A stretch of DNA of 64,000 bases, taken from assembly GCA_025758045.1 (NCBI GenBank), contig CP107208.1, positions 1,178,001-1,242,000 on the forward strand, read 5' to 3'. This DNA comes from Oscillospiraceae bacterium (lineage in GTDB: Bacteria > Bacillota > Clostridia > Oscillospirales > Ruminococcaceae). The stretch's first letter is position 1. The number at the start of each line of letters is the position of its first letter. The notes beneath the pieces were generated by a model, which saw nothing but the letters and a program-made list of their open reading frames with translations, was not told where the DNA came from and ran no database searches. The position numbers and the translations under genes are program-made. Shown here in pieces: positions 51,878-59,526 of the stretch.

Positions 51878-53062
51878 ATGACTTTTACAAAACTTCCGAA
51901 AGCAATCTCCGCAGAAGAACTCCTCTCCACGCCGCTGCCGCCTGTTAAATGGATTATTCCCGGTCTGCTCCCGGCAGGACTGGCACTGTTTGCTGGCCCC
52001 AGTAAAGCTGGCAAAAGTTGGCTGGCCTTGTGGCTGTGTTTACAGATTGCGCAGGGAAATCCCGTTTGGAATCGAGAAATAGAGCCACGCACCGTGATTT
52101 ATTTCTCGTTGGAAGATACATTCAACCGCTTGCAAAACCGCATCTTTCAGCTTATCGACGGTGGAGACGCCCCGGAACGACTGATTCTCCAAACAGAATG
52201 TCCGAGTATCGGGCAGGGCTTAGAAGAACAAATCGATTCTCTTATCTATACATACTCTGACGTAGGCATGATTGTCATCGATACACTTCAAAAAGTGCGT
52301 GTGAGCGATGGAAACGGAGGAATGTATGCAAATGACTATAAGGAGGCCGGTGCATTGAAGAAGCTCGCTGACAAGTATGGTATCTGCATTTTGTTAATTC
52401 ATCACTTGCGCAAGCAGAGTGCGGCTGACCCGTTTGACCAGATTTCCGGCTCCACTGGTCTTATGGGCGTAGCCGATACAAGCTGGGTCATGCAGAGAAA
52501 ACGCATGAGCCAGACCGCTGACATTCTGCTCACCGGGCGCGATATGGACGATAGGACGCTGCATTTGCGGGAAGATAACTGCATTTGGACACTTGAAGAT
52601 GAAGAAACCGCAGAGGAACGAGAAATCAGGGTTGTGCCGGATTACTTGTGGAAAGCAGCGGAGTACATCGAAAGTGTGGGAAACTGGCAGGGAACGGCCT
52701 CCGAGTTGCTTGCAGCGGCAGGTATTGAAAATGCCAAACCGAACCAGTTCACCTACAACATGGCAAAGTATTTCGATAAAGTGTTCGAGCCGAAAGGTAT
52801 TCACTATAAAACTCATCGAAAAAACAAGGTTCGTCTTTTGAGCTTCTACGGTGACGATGGTGACGGTGGTGACGATGATATTGACATAACTCAATTATCG
52901 GGGTGGGGTATCCCAGAAAGACCGTCACCATCGTCACCATCGTCACCATCGTCACTCGGAGCGCTTGAGAGGAGCAAGCATGGGCGAAGTGTTGCCACAG
53001 GGCAACCCGCCGAAAAGCCTACGGGGACAGCCCCGAACCCCTGTGAGGCTGCTGGCGCATGA
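51878..53062 (+). CDS. RepA-like AAA ATPase/helicase
   Basis: The 394-residue protein has a RecA-fold ATPase with Walker A AGPSKAGKSWLAL (about residues 40-52), Walker B MIVIDTLQKV and LLIHHLRKQ. It resembles the hexameric RepA helicase of small plasmids and probably drives replication of the excised element. ATG 51878 is preferred because AAAGG lies 9 bp upstream. The C-terminal tail is low complexity (DDGDGGDDD, SPSSPSSPSS) because of DNA repeats. The gene overlaps mobC by 4 bp. Confidence 0.8.
   Translation: MTFTKLPKAISAEELLSTPLPPVKWIIPGLLPAGLALFAGPSKAGKSWLALWLCLQIAQGNPVWNREIEPRTVIYFSLEDTFNRLQNRIFQLIDGGDAPERLILQTECPSIGQGLEEQIDSLIYTYSDVGMIVIDTLQKVRVSDGNGGMYANDYKEAGALKKLADKYGICILLIHHLRKQSAADPFDQISGSTGLMGVADTSWVMQRKRMSQTADILLTGRDMDDRTLHLREDNCIWTLEDEETAEEREIRVVPDYLWKAAEYIESVGNWQGTASELLAAAGIENAKPNQFTYNMAKYFDKVFEPKGIHYKTHRKNKVRLLSFYGDDGDGGDDDIDITQLSGWGIPERPSPSSPSSPSSLGALERSKHGRSVATGQPAEKPTGTAPNPCEAAGA
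52849..52955. repeat. Inverted arrays of a 9-bp repeat inside repA
   Basis: Three to four copies of a GGTGACGAT-like unit at 52849-52879 face four copies of ATCGTCACC at 52921-52955. The arrays are complementary and could form a long hairpin or act as iterons. They encode the acidic and Ser/Pro tail of RepA. Confidence 0.75.
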
Positions 53063-53328
53063 GAAAGCGCAGCGTTGGGATCAATGTCCGCGTCAGCGTG
53101 ACCGAAAAGAAAAAGGTGACGATGTTGGCTAGAAAATGTGGTCTGTCGCTCTCGGAATACTTACGCCAGCGGGCGCTGGGATATGAACCGGGCGGGCATC
53201 CGCCCAAGGAGGTATTTGATGTGTTGGATAAGATTGATGAAATAGCAGAAAGCTGTTCTGTGCGAGATGGCGCGGCCATCAACGCCCAGACCGACCGTAT
53301 GAGGGATTTGCTGATTGGCGGTAACTAA
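53059..53328 (+). CDS. mobC: MobC-like relaxosome protein
   Basis: The 89-residue protein (RKRSVGINVRVSVTEKKKV, LARKCGLSLSEYLRQRALGY) is a ribbon-helix-helix accessory protein of the MobC type. It overlaps repA by 4 bp and the relaxase gene by 14 bp, so all three are translated together. It is shorter than, and different from, the MobC of element 1. Confidence 0.75.
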   Translation: MRKRSVGINVRVSVTEKKKVTMLARKCGLSLSEYLRQRALGYEPGGHPPKEVFDVLDKIDEIAESCSVRDGAAINAQTDRMRDLLIGGN

Positions 53329-54661
53329 GATTTGGACGATCAAGGACAGCTTACAGCGCGTCCTTGACTATGCAGCCAATCCGGACAAGACCGAGTACGA
53401 TGCCCTTGCCCAGACTCTCCACTATGCGGAGAATGATGCCAAGACCAAGCTGAATGAGAGCGCCCAGCTCGTCACCGGCATTCATTGCAGGGCAAATCAT
53501 GCGTGGGAAGATATGCGGGCCGTACAGGAACGCTTTGGTAAAACAGACGGCGTGGTGGCGCTCCACGCCTACCAGAGTTTCCGCGAAGGAGAGGTTGCCC
53601 CGGAGCAATGCCATGAGATTGGCGTGGCGCTGGCACGCAAGGTCTGGGGCAAGCGCTTTCAGGTGCTGGTCGCCACTCACATGAATACGGATAACCTGCA
53701 CAACCACTTCGTTATCAATTCCGTATCGTATGTGGACGGGAAGAAATACGAGCAGCGCCGCAGTCAATATGCGGAATTTAGAGAAACTTCAGACAAGCTG
53801 TGCCGGGAGTACGGCTTGTCGGTGGTGGAGCAGCCCAAGGCAAAGGAACCGGCACGGTACGCCCGAATGCGGGAGGCCATCGACCAAGCCTGTGAGGATG
53901 CCAGTACCGCCGAGGACTTCCACAGGGCTTTGTACCGGCAGGGGTACATTTTCGGTAGTGACCCAAACCGAAAGTACGCAACCATCCGGGCACGGGATGG
54001 TGGTCGAGCCGTGCGGCTTTATCGGCTGGGAGAAGAATACGATTTACCTGGCATAGATGACAGGCTTCGCGGAAATTACCTGCTGTATGGATCAAGGTTG
54101 TATGAGCTGAAACACCCACCCCGGCAATATACGCCGAAACGGTATCGCCCCAAGGATACCTATGCAGGAAAAGGCATTCTAGAAATTTTCCTTGATGTGT
54201 TCTTTGGTGAATCCCAGATGCACCGCTTGTATCTGTACTACTGTTATCAGCTGGGTATCCTGCCCAAGAAACAGCAACCGCGTATCAACCGCCCGGAGTT
54301 GGAGCGCATTTGGAAAGATACCGAGAAAATCCTTGCAGAACACGCCTTTGTTTACGACCACAAGTTTCCCTCTTTGCAGGCAATCGTGGACTATCGCAAG
54401 AGTTTGTCCCAGCAGATGGAAACCCTTGCCGCGCAGCGGGCGGAAATCGCCAAGCAGATGCGCCGGAAAGATGCCCCGCCGGAACTGGCAGACCGCCGTA
54501 CAATGCTTACCTGTAAGATTGCGGAACTCCGCAAAGAGGATAAAATTGCAGAGGGAGCAATCAAGCGTATTCAACGCACACGCGAATCCAACCGCATAGA
54601 CCAAGAAAACCGAAATCAACATACAAACAATAGAAACCGCTGCCGAAACCGTTCTTGGTAG
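53315..54661 (+). CDS. MobP-family relaxase
   Basis: The 448-residue relaxase starts at TTG 53315 (MAVTKIWTIKDSLQRVLDYA). It has the metal-binding motif THMNTDNLHNHFVINS and a coiled-coil C-terminal tail. With repA and mobC, but without coupling protein or secretion genes, it makes element 3 a mobilisable element that must borrow a conjugation machine. The int1 gene starts 18 bp later. Confidence 0.88.
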   Translation: MAVTKIWTIKDSLQRVLDYAANPDKTEYDALAQTLHYAENDAKTKLNESAQLVTGIHCRANHAWEDMRAVQERFGKTDGVVALHAYQSFREGEVAPEQCHEIGVALARKVWGKRFQVLVATHMNTDNLHNHFVINSVSYVDGKKYEQRRSQYAEFRETSDKLCREYGLSVVEQPKAKEPARYARMREAIDQACEDASTAEDFHRALYRQGYIFGSDPNRKYATIRARDGGRAVRLYRLGEEYDLPGIDDRLRGNYLLYGSRLYELKHPPRQYTPKRYRPKDTYAGKGILEIFLDVFFGESQMHRLYLYYCYQLGILPKKQQPRINRPELERIWKDTEKILAEHAFVYDHKFPSLQAIVDYRKSLSQQMETLAAQRAEIAKQMRRKDAPPELADRRTMLTCKIAELRKEDKIAEGAIKRIQRTRESNRIDQENRNQHTNNRNRCRNRSW

Positions 54662-54679
54662 CGTTGACAAGGAGGTACA

Positions 54680-55879
54680 ATGGCTTACATTAAGAAAAAA
54701 TCCGAACGAAAATTCAAAATCACTGTCTGCAACGGCTACAAGGTCAACGGTCAGAAGCGAATGAAAGCGCAGACCATCACTGTGCCATCATCCGTGCCAA
54801 AGCGCGGCATTCAGCAGTATGTCATGGCTGAAGCGGAACGCATTGAGAAAAAGTTCAAGTATGGCGTTGAAGAAAGTGACCAAACCCATTTTGAGCAGTA
54901 CGCGGAAAACTGGCTCAAGCGGCAGGAACCGTTCTTTAAGGCTACCACTTACGCAGGGTACAAACGCAATCTGGATATTGTTTACCCGCTGATTGGGGGC
55001 ATTCCACTTGCAAAGTTGCTTCCCATGACCCTAGAGGAAATGTGCGAAGAATTGCGCAAGCGCCCCGGACGTGGTGGAAACTGCATCAAGGAAACAACGG
55101 TGCAGAAATACCTCGAAACGGTTTCTTCGGTACTGGAAGATGCCAAGAAAAATGACATCATTCCGTTCAATCCGGCGCACCGTGTCCGCAAGAAGCATTT
55201 TGAGAAGGAAGTGCAGCATATTCCGCAGAAATATGAAATGGGTAAACTGATGCAGGCAATTCAGAACGAACCGATTCTGTATCGGGCGTACTACATACTG
55301 GCAATCACGACCGGGTTGCGGCGTGGGGAACTGTGTGCTCTGCAATGGGGGGACATAACCGGTGCTTGTGAACTGACCGTCCGCCGTTCCCGCAGCTGTG
55401 CATCCGGGGAAATCGTAGAGAGTGACTCCAAGAGTCATCGGGAACGGATCGTAACCATTCCGCTGGGTATATGGGAGCTTTTGATGGCGCTGCGACAGCA
55501 GCAGGTGCTGCATAGCGGCGTTCCGGATAGAGAGCAGCCGATTTTTACAGACCCCGATGGTCATGTACCGCACCCGGATACCTTTACCCGACATCTGCGT
55601 AAGCTGTATAAGCAATGCGGATTATCTGAGGATTACCACCTGCACACCCTGCGGCATTTCTACGCAACGTACTTGCTGCAGGAAGGCACCAGCAAACAGG
55701 TGGCGGCATCCCTGCTGGGTCATGCGGATACGGCATTCTTGGAACGCACCTACTGCCACCCGCAGGATGCTGTAAAGCTTCAGGCCGCAAACCTGATGCA
55801 GGATTTGTTGAACAGCCAAAATCCGTGCTATGTTGCATTTATGAAAAATAAGAATAGAAAAGCCAAGAAAGCAGGTTAA
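54680..55879 (+). CDS. Tyrosine recombinase 1
   Basis: The 399-residue integrase has an N-terminal arm-binding and SAM-like core-binding domain and a catalytic domain with TTGLRRGEL, HTLRHFYATYLL, LLGHAD and the nucleophile in LERTYCHP. It starts after AAGGAGG. It differs clearly from the second integrase 160 bp downstream, with which it may act together or which it may have preceded. Confidence 0.9.
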   Translation: MAYIKKKSERKFKITVCNGYKVNGQKRMKAQTITVPSSVPKRGIQQYVMAEAERIEKKFKYGVEESDQTHFEQYAENWLKRQEPFFKATTYAGYKRNLDIVYPLIGGIPLAKLLPMTLEEMCEELRKRPGRGGNCIKETTVQKYLETVSSVLEDAKKNDIIPFNPAHRVRKKHFEKEVQHIPQKYEMGKLMQAIQNEPILYRAYYILAITTGLRRGELCALQWGDITGACELTVRRSRSCASGEIVESDSKSHRERIVTIPLGIWELLMALRQQQVLHSGVPDREQPIFTDPDGHVPHPDTFTRHLRKLYKQCGLSEDYHLHTLRHFYATYLLQEGTSKQVAASLLGHADTAFLERTYCHPQDAVKLQAANLMQDLLNSQNPCYVAFMKNKNRKAKKAG

Positions 55880-55889
55880 ATAAGCAGGC

Positions 55890-55918
55890 GGCACCGTCAG
55901 AGATGGCGGTGCCGTTTT
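55890..55918 (+). terminator. Terminator after tyrosine recombinase 1
   Basis: GGCACCG and CGGTGCC form a 7-bp stem with a 10-nt loop, followed by GTTTTG. Confidence 0.7.
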
Positions 55919-55954
55919 GTCGGTTTTACGATAGATTCTGCGCGAAAGATTGGT

Positions 55955-55998
55955 GGTTCTGGTGATAGCTTTCTGTCGCAGTTGTCGGTATGCTTTGT
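55955..55998. other. Partial attachment-like sequence between the integrases
   Basis: TGGTGGTTCTGGTG and then TGTCGCAGTTGTCGG recall the P' and P/core words of the true junctions (TTGTTGGTTCTGCA and TGTCGCAGTTGTCGGAG at 57783), but the core is broken after TCGG. It may be a decayed junction or an integrase-binding site. Confidence 0.4.
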
Positions 55999-56041
55999 AG
56001 TACCAGAGGTCAATAAAACATACAAAGGAGCGTTGAAAACA

Positions 56042-57217
56042 ATGGCGTCTATCAGAAAACGCGGCAGTAACAGTTACTTGATTGTGGTATCTCGTGGGTA
56101 TGATTATGAGGGCAACAGGCTGAAATCGGTGCAGAAAACGGTCAAGCCACCCAAGGAGTACACACCCAAACAGGCAGAGAAATGGGTAAAGGAGCAAGCA
56201 ATTCTATTTGAACGCGAGGTACAGCATACGCCGGAACCCATCAATCGAAGCATCACGCTGGCAAAGTACATTGAGCATTGGGCGGCTGACATAGGACCGA
56301 AGAAGCTGGCGGACTCAACATACCAACGAGATTTGCAGGATATTCGCAGAATCCTGCCCGCGTTGGGAAACTACAAGCTGACGGATTTACGCAAGGAGGT
56401 TATCCGAGATTTCTATGAGCAGATGAGGCATAGCCCGCGTTTGGACGGCAGAGGGAATCTATCCGAGAAGTCAGTCGAAGGCTTACACAACACGCTGTGC
56501 GGCATCCTGTCGGCGGCTGTGGACGAGGGCTATTTGACCCACAATCCTGCATGGCGGTGCTATAAGCCCAAAGGAAAAAAGAAAGAACGCCCCGTAGCCG
56601 ATGAGGAAACCGTAAAAAAGTTGATTACAGCTTTCGAGGGTCAGAGCATGAAATACGAAACCTATTTCAAGCTGGTGCTGGCAACCGGACTGCGCAGGGG
56701 TGAAGCCTGTGGGCTGAAATGGAGTGACATCAACTGGCGCAAACGGACGATTCATGTACAGCGCGGAGTCGTGAAGTTGAGCCACCAAGAGTCCATCACG
56801 AAAGACCCTAAGACCAGCAGCGGTGATCGTATGGTCTACTTGAGCAAAGAAATGTGCCAGCTATTGAAAGCGTGGCGGAAAGAGTGTGAGTGGGATAGAG
56901 CGCAGACAGCAAATGAAACCGTGGACGATAATGATTATTTGTTCCGCCAGCCGAACGGAAAGCCTATGTGCCCTAGTACATTCACATATAGATTCAAGCT
57001 GATTTTGAAGGCTAACAACCTGCCGCTGGATTTGAGTGTGCATAGCTTGCGCCATACCAATGCCAGCCTGCTGATTGCACAGGGTGTGGATGTGCGCACG
57101 GTGGCTAGTCTATTGGGCCACGCACAGGCCAGTACAACGCTGGACATTTACGCCCACGCCTTTGACAAGAACAAACGCAAGGCGCAGGAGAAACTCGGAA
57201 AGGCGATTGGATTATGA
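56042..57217 (+). CDS. int: Tyrosine recombinase 2, probable tRNA-Arg integrase
   Basis: The 391-residue integrase has an AP2-like arm-binding N-terminus (MASIRKRGSNSYLIVVSRGYD), a core-binding domain and the catalytic set ATGLRRGEACGLKW, SLRHTNASLL, LLGHAQAST and nucleophile LDIYAHAF. It starts at ATG 56042 with AAGGAG upstream. It overlaps the small gene and lies nearest the attachment site, the usual place for the enzyme that recombines there. Its 3' end is the sequence preserved as a relic in element 1, which ties it to the tRNA-Arg sites. Confidence 0.92.
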   Translation: MASIRKRGSNSYLIVVSRGYDYEGNRLKSVQKTVKPPKEYTPKQAEKWVKEQAILFEREVQHTPEPINRSITLAKYIEHWAADIGPKKLADSTYQRDLQDIRRILPALGNYKLTDLRKEVIRDFYEQMRHSPRLDGRGNLSEKSVEGLHNTLCGILSAAVDEGYLTHNPAWRCYKPKGKKKERPVADEETVKKLITAFEGQSMKYETYFKLVLATGLRRGEACGLKWSDINWRKRTIHVQRGVVKLSHQESITKDPKTSSGDRMVYLSKEMCQLLKAWRKECEWDRAQTANETVDDNDYLFRQPNGKPMCPSTFTYRFKLILKANNLPLDLSVHSLRHTNASLLIAQGVDVRTVASLLGHAQASTTLDIYAHAFDKNKRKAQEKLGKAIGL

Positions 57218-57489
57218 CGAGAAAAATCAAGCTGACACGCGCAAACAAAAGTATCTTACTGAAAGCACTGGCACCCTATTACTATCAAGAAAAGGCACTT
57301 GGCCATAACACGGAAAACCCGGAGCGACTGATACTGAAAATTGATTCTGTCCCAGCCGATAAAAAAGCTACTTTTTCTACAGAAGAAATCCGCCTCATGC
57401 GAATCACTATAAACAGGCTGAGGAACGAGCGTCTAGGAAAAGGGCAGTACACCGATGCTGCAGACGATATGCTGCTAAAATTATTCTGA
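57214..57489 (+). CDS. Integrase-coupled small protein
   Basis: The 91-residue protein overlaps the integrase stop by 4 bp and resembles the copies at 30234 and 813 (MTRKIKLTRANKSILLKAL, ending GQYTDAADDMLLKLF). The basic N-terminal half could bind DNA. Conservation with the integrase and not with other cargo suggests a role in integration or excision. Confidence 0.75.
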   Translation: MTRKIKLTRANKSILLKALAPYYYQEKALGHNTENPERLILKIDSVPADKKATFSTEEIRLMRITINRLRNERLGKGQYTDAADDMLLKLF

Positions 57490-57512
57490 AAATCAAACAC
57501 TAACAAAAACAA

Positions 57513-57550
57513 AAAACCTCATTGCAAAAAATACATCGCAATGAGGTTTT
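57513..57550. terminator. Bidirectional terminator between small gene and tRNA
   Basis: AAAACCTCATTGC and GCAATGAGGTTTT form a 13-bp stem with a 12-nt loop, shared by the rightward small gene and the leftward tRNA. Confidence 0.85.
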
Positions 57551-57551
57551 C

Positions 57552-57628
57552 TGGTGCGACCGGGAGGATTCGAACCTCTGGCCTTCCGGGTCGGAGCCGA
57601 ACGCTCTATCCAGCTGAGCTACGATCGC
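57552..57628 (-). tRNA. tRNA-Arg (CCG), element 3 copy
   Basis: This 77-nt gene is identical to the one at 41758, with encoded CCA and anticodon CCG in loop CTCCGAC. It lies 166 bp left of the core at 57794. It is complete, in contrast to the two tRNA halves that follow. Confidence 0.96.
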
Positions 57629-57689
57629 TTATGTATGAAAAACGTCGTTCTGACGTATTTCAATCTTGTAAAGTGGTCAATTTCCAATA

Positions 57690-57831
57690 GTGGTCAATTC
57701 GTGGTCTGACTACCGGTGACCACCGCGTTTTTGCAAGTGCAAATTACGCTGTATCGAACAAAAACAAGCCTAAAACCTGCCATGTCGCAGTTGTCGGAGC
57801 CGAACGCTCTATCCAGCTGAGCTACGATCGC
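57690..57831. other. Right junction of array (P arm / tRNA-Arg 5' half)
   Basis: The P arm (GTGGTCAA at 57690, 104 bp before the core) joins core TCGGAG (57794-57799), after which the sequence is the 5' half of tRNA-Arg(CCG) to 57831. This half is the missing partner of the 3' half at 5399-5443. Recombination between 5438 and 57794 would restore one tRNA gene and release elements 1-3. Confidence 0.88.
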
Positions 57832-57892
57832 TTATGTATGAAAAACGCAGTTACAGCGTATTTCAATCTTGTAAAGTAGTCAATTTCCAATA

Positions 57893-58034
57893 GTGGTCAA
57901 TTCGTGGTCTGACTACCGTTGACCACCGCGTTTTTGTGAGTGCAAATCGCGCTGTATCGAGCAAAAACAAGCCTAAAACCTGTCCTGTCGCAGTTGTCGG
58001 AGCCGGACGCTCTATCCAACTGAGCTGCGATCGC
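57893..58034. other. Second, older right junction (P arm / decayed tRNA 5' half)
   Basis: Another P arm (GTGGTCAA at 57893, 104 bp before the core) meets core TCGGAG (57997-58002) and a tRNA 5' half to 58034 with at least three changes. It is 203 bp from the previous junction and probably records an earlier integration. Its matching 3' half was not found. Confidence 0.8.
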
Positions 58035-58218
58035 TCATATGCCACATTTATGTGACTAATATAGTATAGCAAACCTGTCGCAAAAATGCAAATATTTCTT
58101 GGCGAATCCTTACGGAAAGTTTCTTACCGCCTACGTGCCGCACAGCTTCATGGGCAAATTGTAAACAATTTTCACTTTTCTTGCGTAATTTTTGTCAGTT
58201 TGGCAGGAGGATTATCTT

Positions 58219-58410
58219 TTGTACCATGCCGCGTTTGTGCTTCCGGCAGTGTTTGCCTGCTACAAGACCGATGGAAACCTGAAAAAGCTGAAAAAGGACA
58301 ATGCTTACCTGCATCAGCTGATCGATGCCAATATCGAGGGCTATCGAGCAATCCGAAACGCCGGGCACGAAATTTTGCCGGATGCGGACAAGGAATTTGA
58401 GGGTGCAGCA
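58219..58410 (+). pseudogene. Fragment of ketopantoate reductase-like protein
   Basis: About 60 codons (AVFACYKTDGNLKKLKKDN, DANIEGYRAIRNAGHEILPD, DKEFEG) resemble the C-terminal domain of 2-dehydropantoate 2-reductase-like oxidoreductases. No start or Rossmann domain is present. It is a remnant at the right edge of the array. Confidence 0.45.
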
Positions 58411-58541
58411 TGGACAAGGAAAAGAAGCCCTATATTTTCGTTGGACTTGTCTGTGTGCGGGAGAAATATCAGGGGCAGGGCTATGCCCGGAACGGCCAGT
58501 ACACCCACATGGTGGATCTGCAGACCGAAAGCCAGCGCTAG
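58410..58541 (+). pseudogene. Short acetyltransferase-like fragment
   Basis: A 43-codon frame (KKPYIFVGLVCVREKYQGQG) looks like the acetyl-CoA-binding segment of a GNAT protein, cut on both sides and followed at once by a terminator region. Non-functional. Confidence 0.4.
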
Positions 58542-58582
58542 GCCATCTGACCCAATTCAAAAACAGCCCCGCGGCACAACAA

Positions 58583-58618
58583 AAAAGGACATCTATTCAA
58601 AAGAATAGGTGTCCTTTT
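58583..58618 (+). terminator. Intrinsic terminator
   Basis: AAAAGGACA-CTATTC pairs with GAATAG-TGTCCTTTT with a 4-nt loop (one mismatch in the stem). It probably ended the gene now represented by the fragments to its left. Confidence 0.8.
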
Positions 58619-58760
58619 TAGCACTTGAATGCGTAAGACGTTTCGGGTTCAAGTCGAACGTAATCTCCCAACTCTTTCGCATGAGAGATTCAGCATTGTG
58701 GAGCCGGTAGTACAGTTCGAGAAACTTTTGGGGAACATCATAGTTTTCATCAATAAATAG
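58593..58760 (-). pseudogene. C-terminal fragment of an element protein
   Basis: The minus-strand frame reads YFLFIDENYDVPQKFLELYY and RLHNAESLMRKSWEITFDL, clearly coding in character, and stops at 58593-58595. It has no start; it follows the next fragment in a shifted frame. Family not recognised. Confidence 0.45.
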
Positions 58761-58771
58761 GAAATAACTGT

Positions 58772-59365
58772 TTAACGGGCATCCCCGATCACCTGCTGGC
58801 GCGGGGTGTGCTCAAAGGCTTTTGCCGCCTGGTCTACCTGAATTTTCGCATGTTTCAGAAGCGTCTTGATGATGGTCGCCAGGTGATCCTGTTCCTCCAG
58901 GTGGTCCACCATATTCTTACAGCTCTCCGGGAGATATTCAGCCATATCTTTACAGACATCAGCCAGGTCACCTATGAAGCCCCAGCAGCTATCCGTAAGC
59001 TCGCCGTTTTTGTAAAGCTCAAAGCCGTAACACTCGCCCCGCAGGTAGGAATCATAAGCGGCCACTTCGCTGCGCATCAGATCCTCCGCCTTTTTCCGAA
59101 TGGCGCCAGTCATTTTTTCACCGCCGAACTCTTTCCTGTCCCAGGGATCATTGAAACTTGTAGTCTGCATGGCAAGGCCGCTGTGATCCATGAGATAAAG
59201 GGGCAGCGTAATGTATTTTTATCGGAGATCACCTTCATCATGGCGTCATCAACCGCCCGTTCCTCTGTCTTTGGATCGTGCCGGAACCGGCTGCTCACAA
59301 TGTTCACCATGTGTTCATACAATGTTTCCCAAACAAACGGTGTTTGGAGTACATCAACGGTCCTG
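58772..59365 (-). pseudogene. Frameshifted element protein (antirestriction-like family)
   Basis: The main frame (MDHSGLAMQTTSFNDPWDRK, SYLRGECYGFELYKNGELTD, SCWGFIG, MVDHLEEQD) continues upstream in another frame as WETLYEHMVNIVSSRFRHD and AMMKVISDK. Removing two A from a run of A near 59220 would join them. The LYLMDHSGLAM...SFNDPW pattern is typical of a conserved helper protein of Clostridia conjugative elements. It is inactivated by the frameshift. Confidence 0.55.
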
Positions 59366-59500
59366 CGCATTTTAGAAGATCAAAGATATATCGGTACCTA
59401 TGTAATTGGCAAGAGAAAAGTAAAAGAGATTGGCAGCCGACATACACAGTTAAAGGATGAAAGTAAGTGGTCCAAAATACCGAACCATCATCCGGCTACG
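59318..59500 (+). pseudogene. Internal fragment of a serine recombinase
   Basis: The frame WSTSTVLRILEDQRYIGTYV, IGKRKVKEIGSR and LKDESKWSKIPNHHP belongs to the recombinase domain of large serine recombinases. Both ends are missing and the frame runs on into host DNA at about 59500. It is a third type of recombinase relic in the window. Confidence 0.65.
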
Positions 59501-59526
59501 CAGAACTGCCATAGGAAGTGGACCAA

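Noticed and set aside
52849..52955. Assembly error caused by simple repeats
   Set aside because: The reading frame of repA stays open through both arrays and overlaps mobC normally, so the sequence looks genuine.
55975..55990. A sixth full attachment junction
   Set aside because: The core breaks after TCGG and neither arm has the 104 or 48 bp landmarks; only a partial match was recorded.
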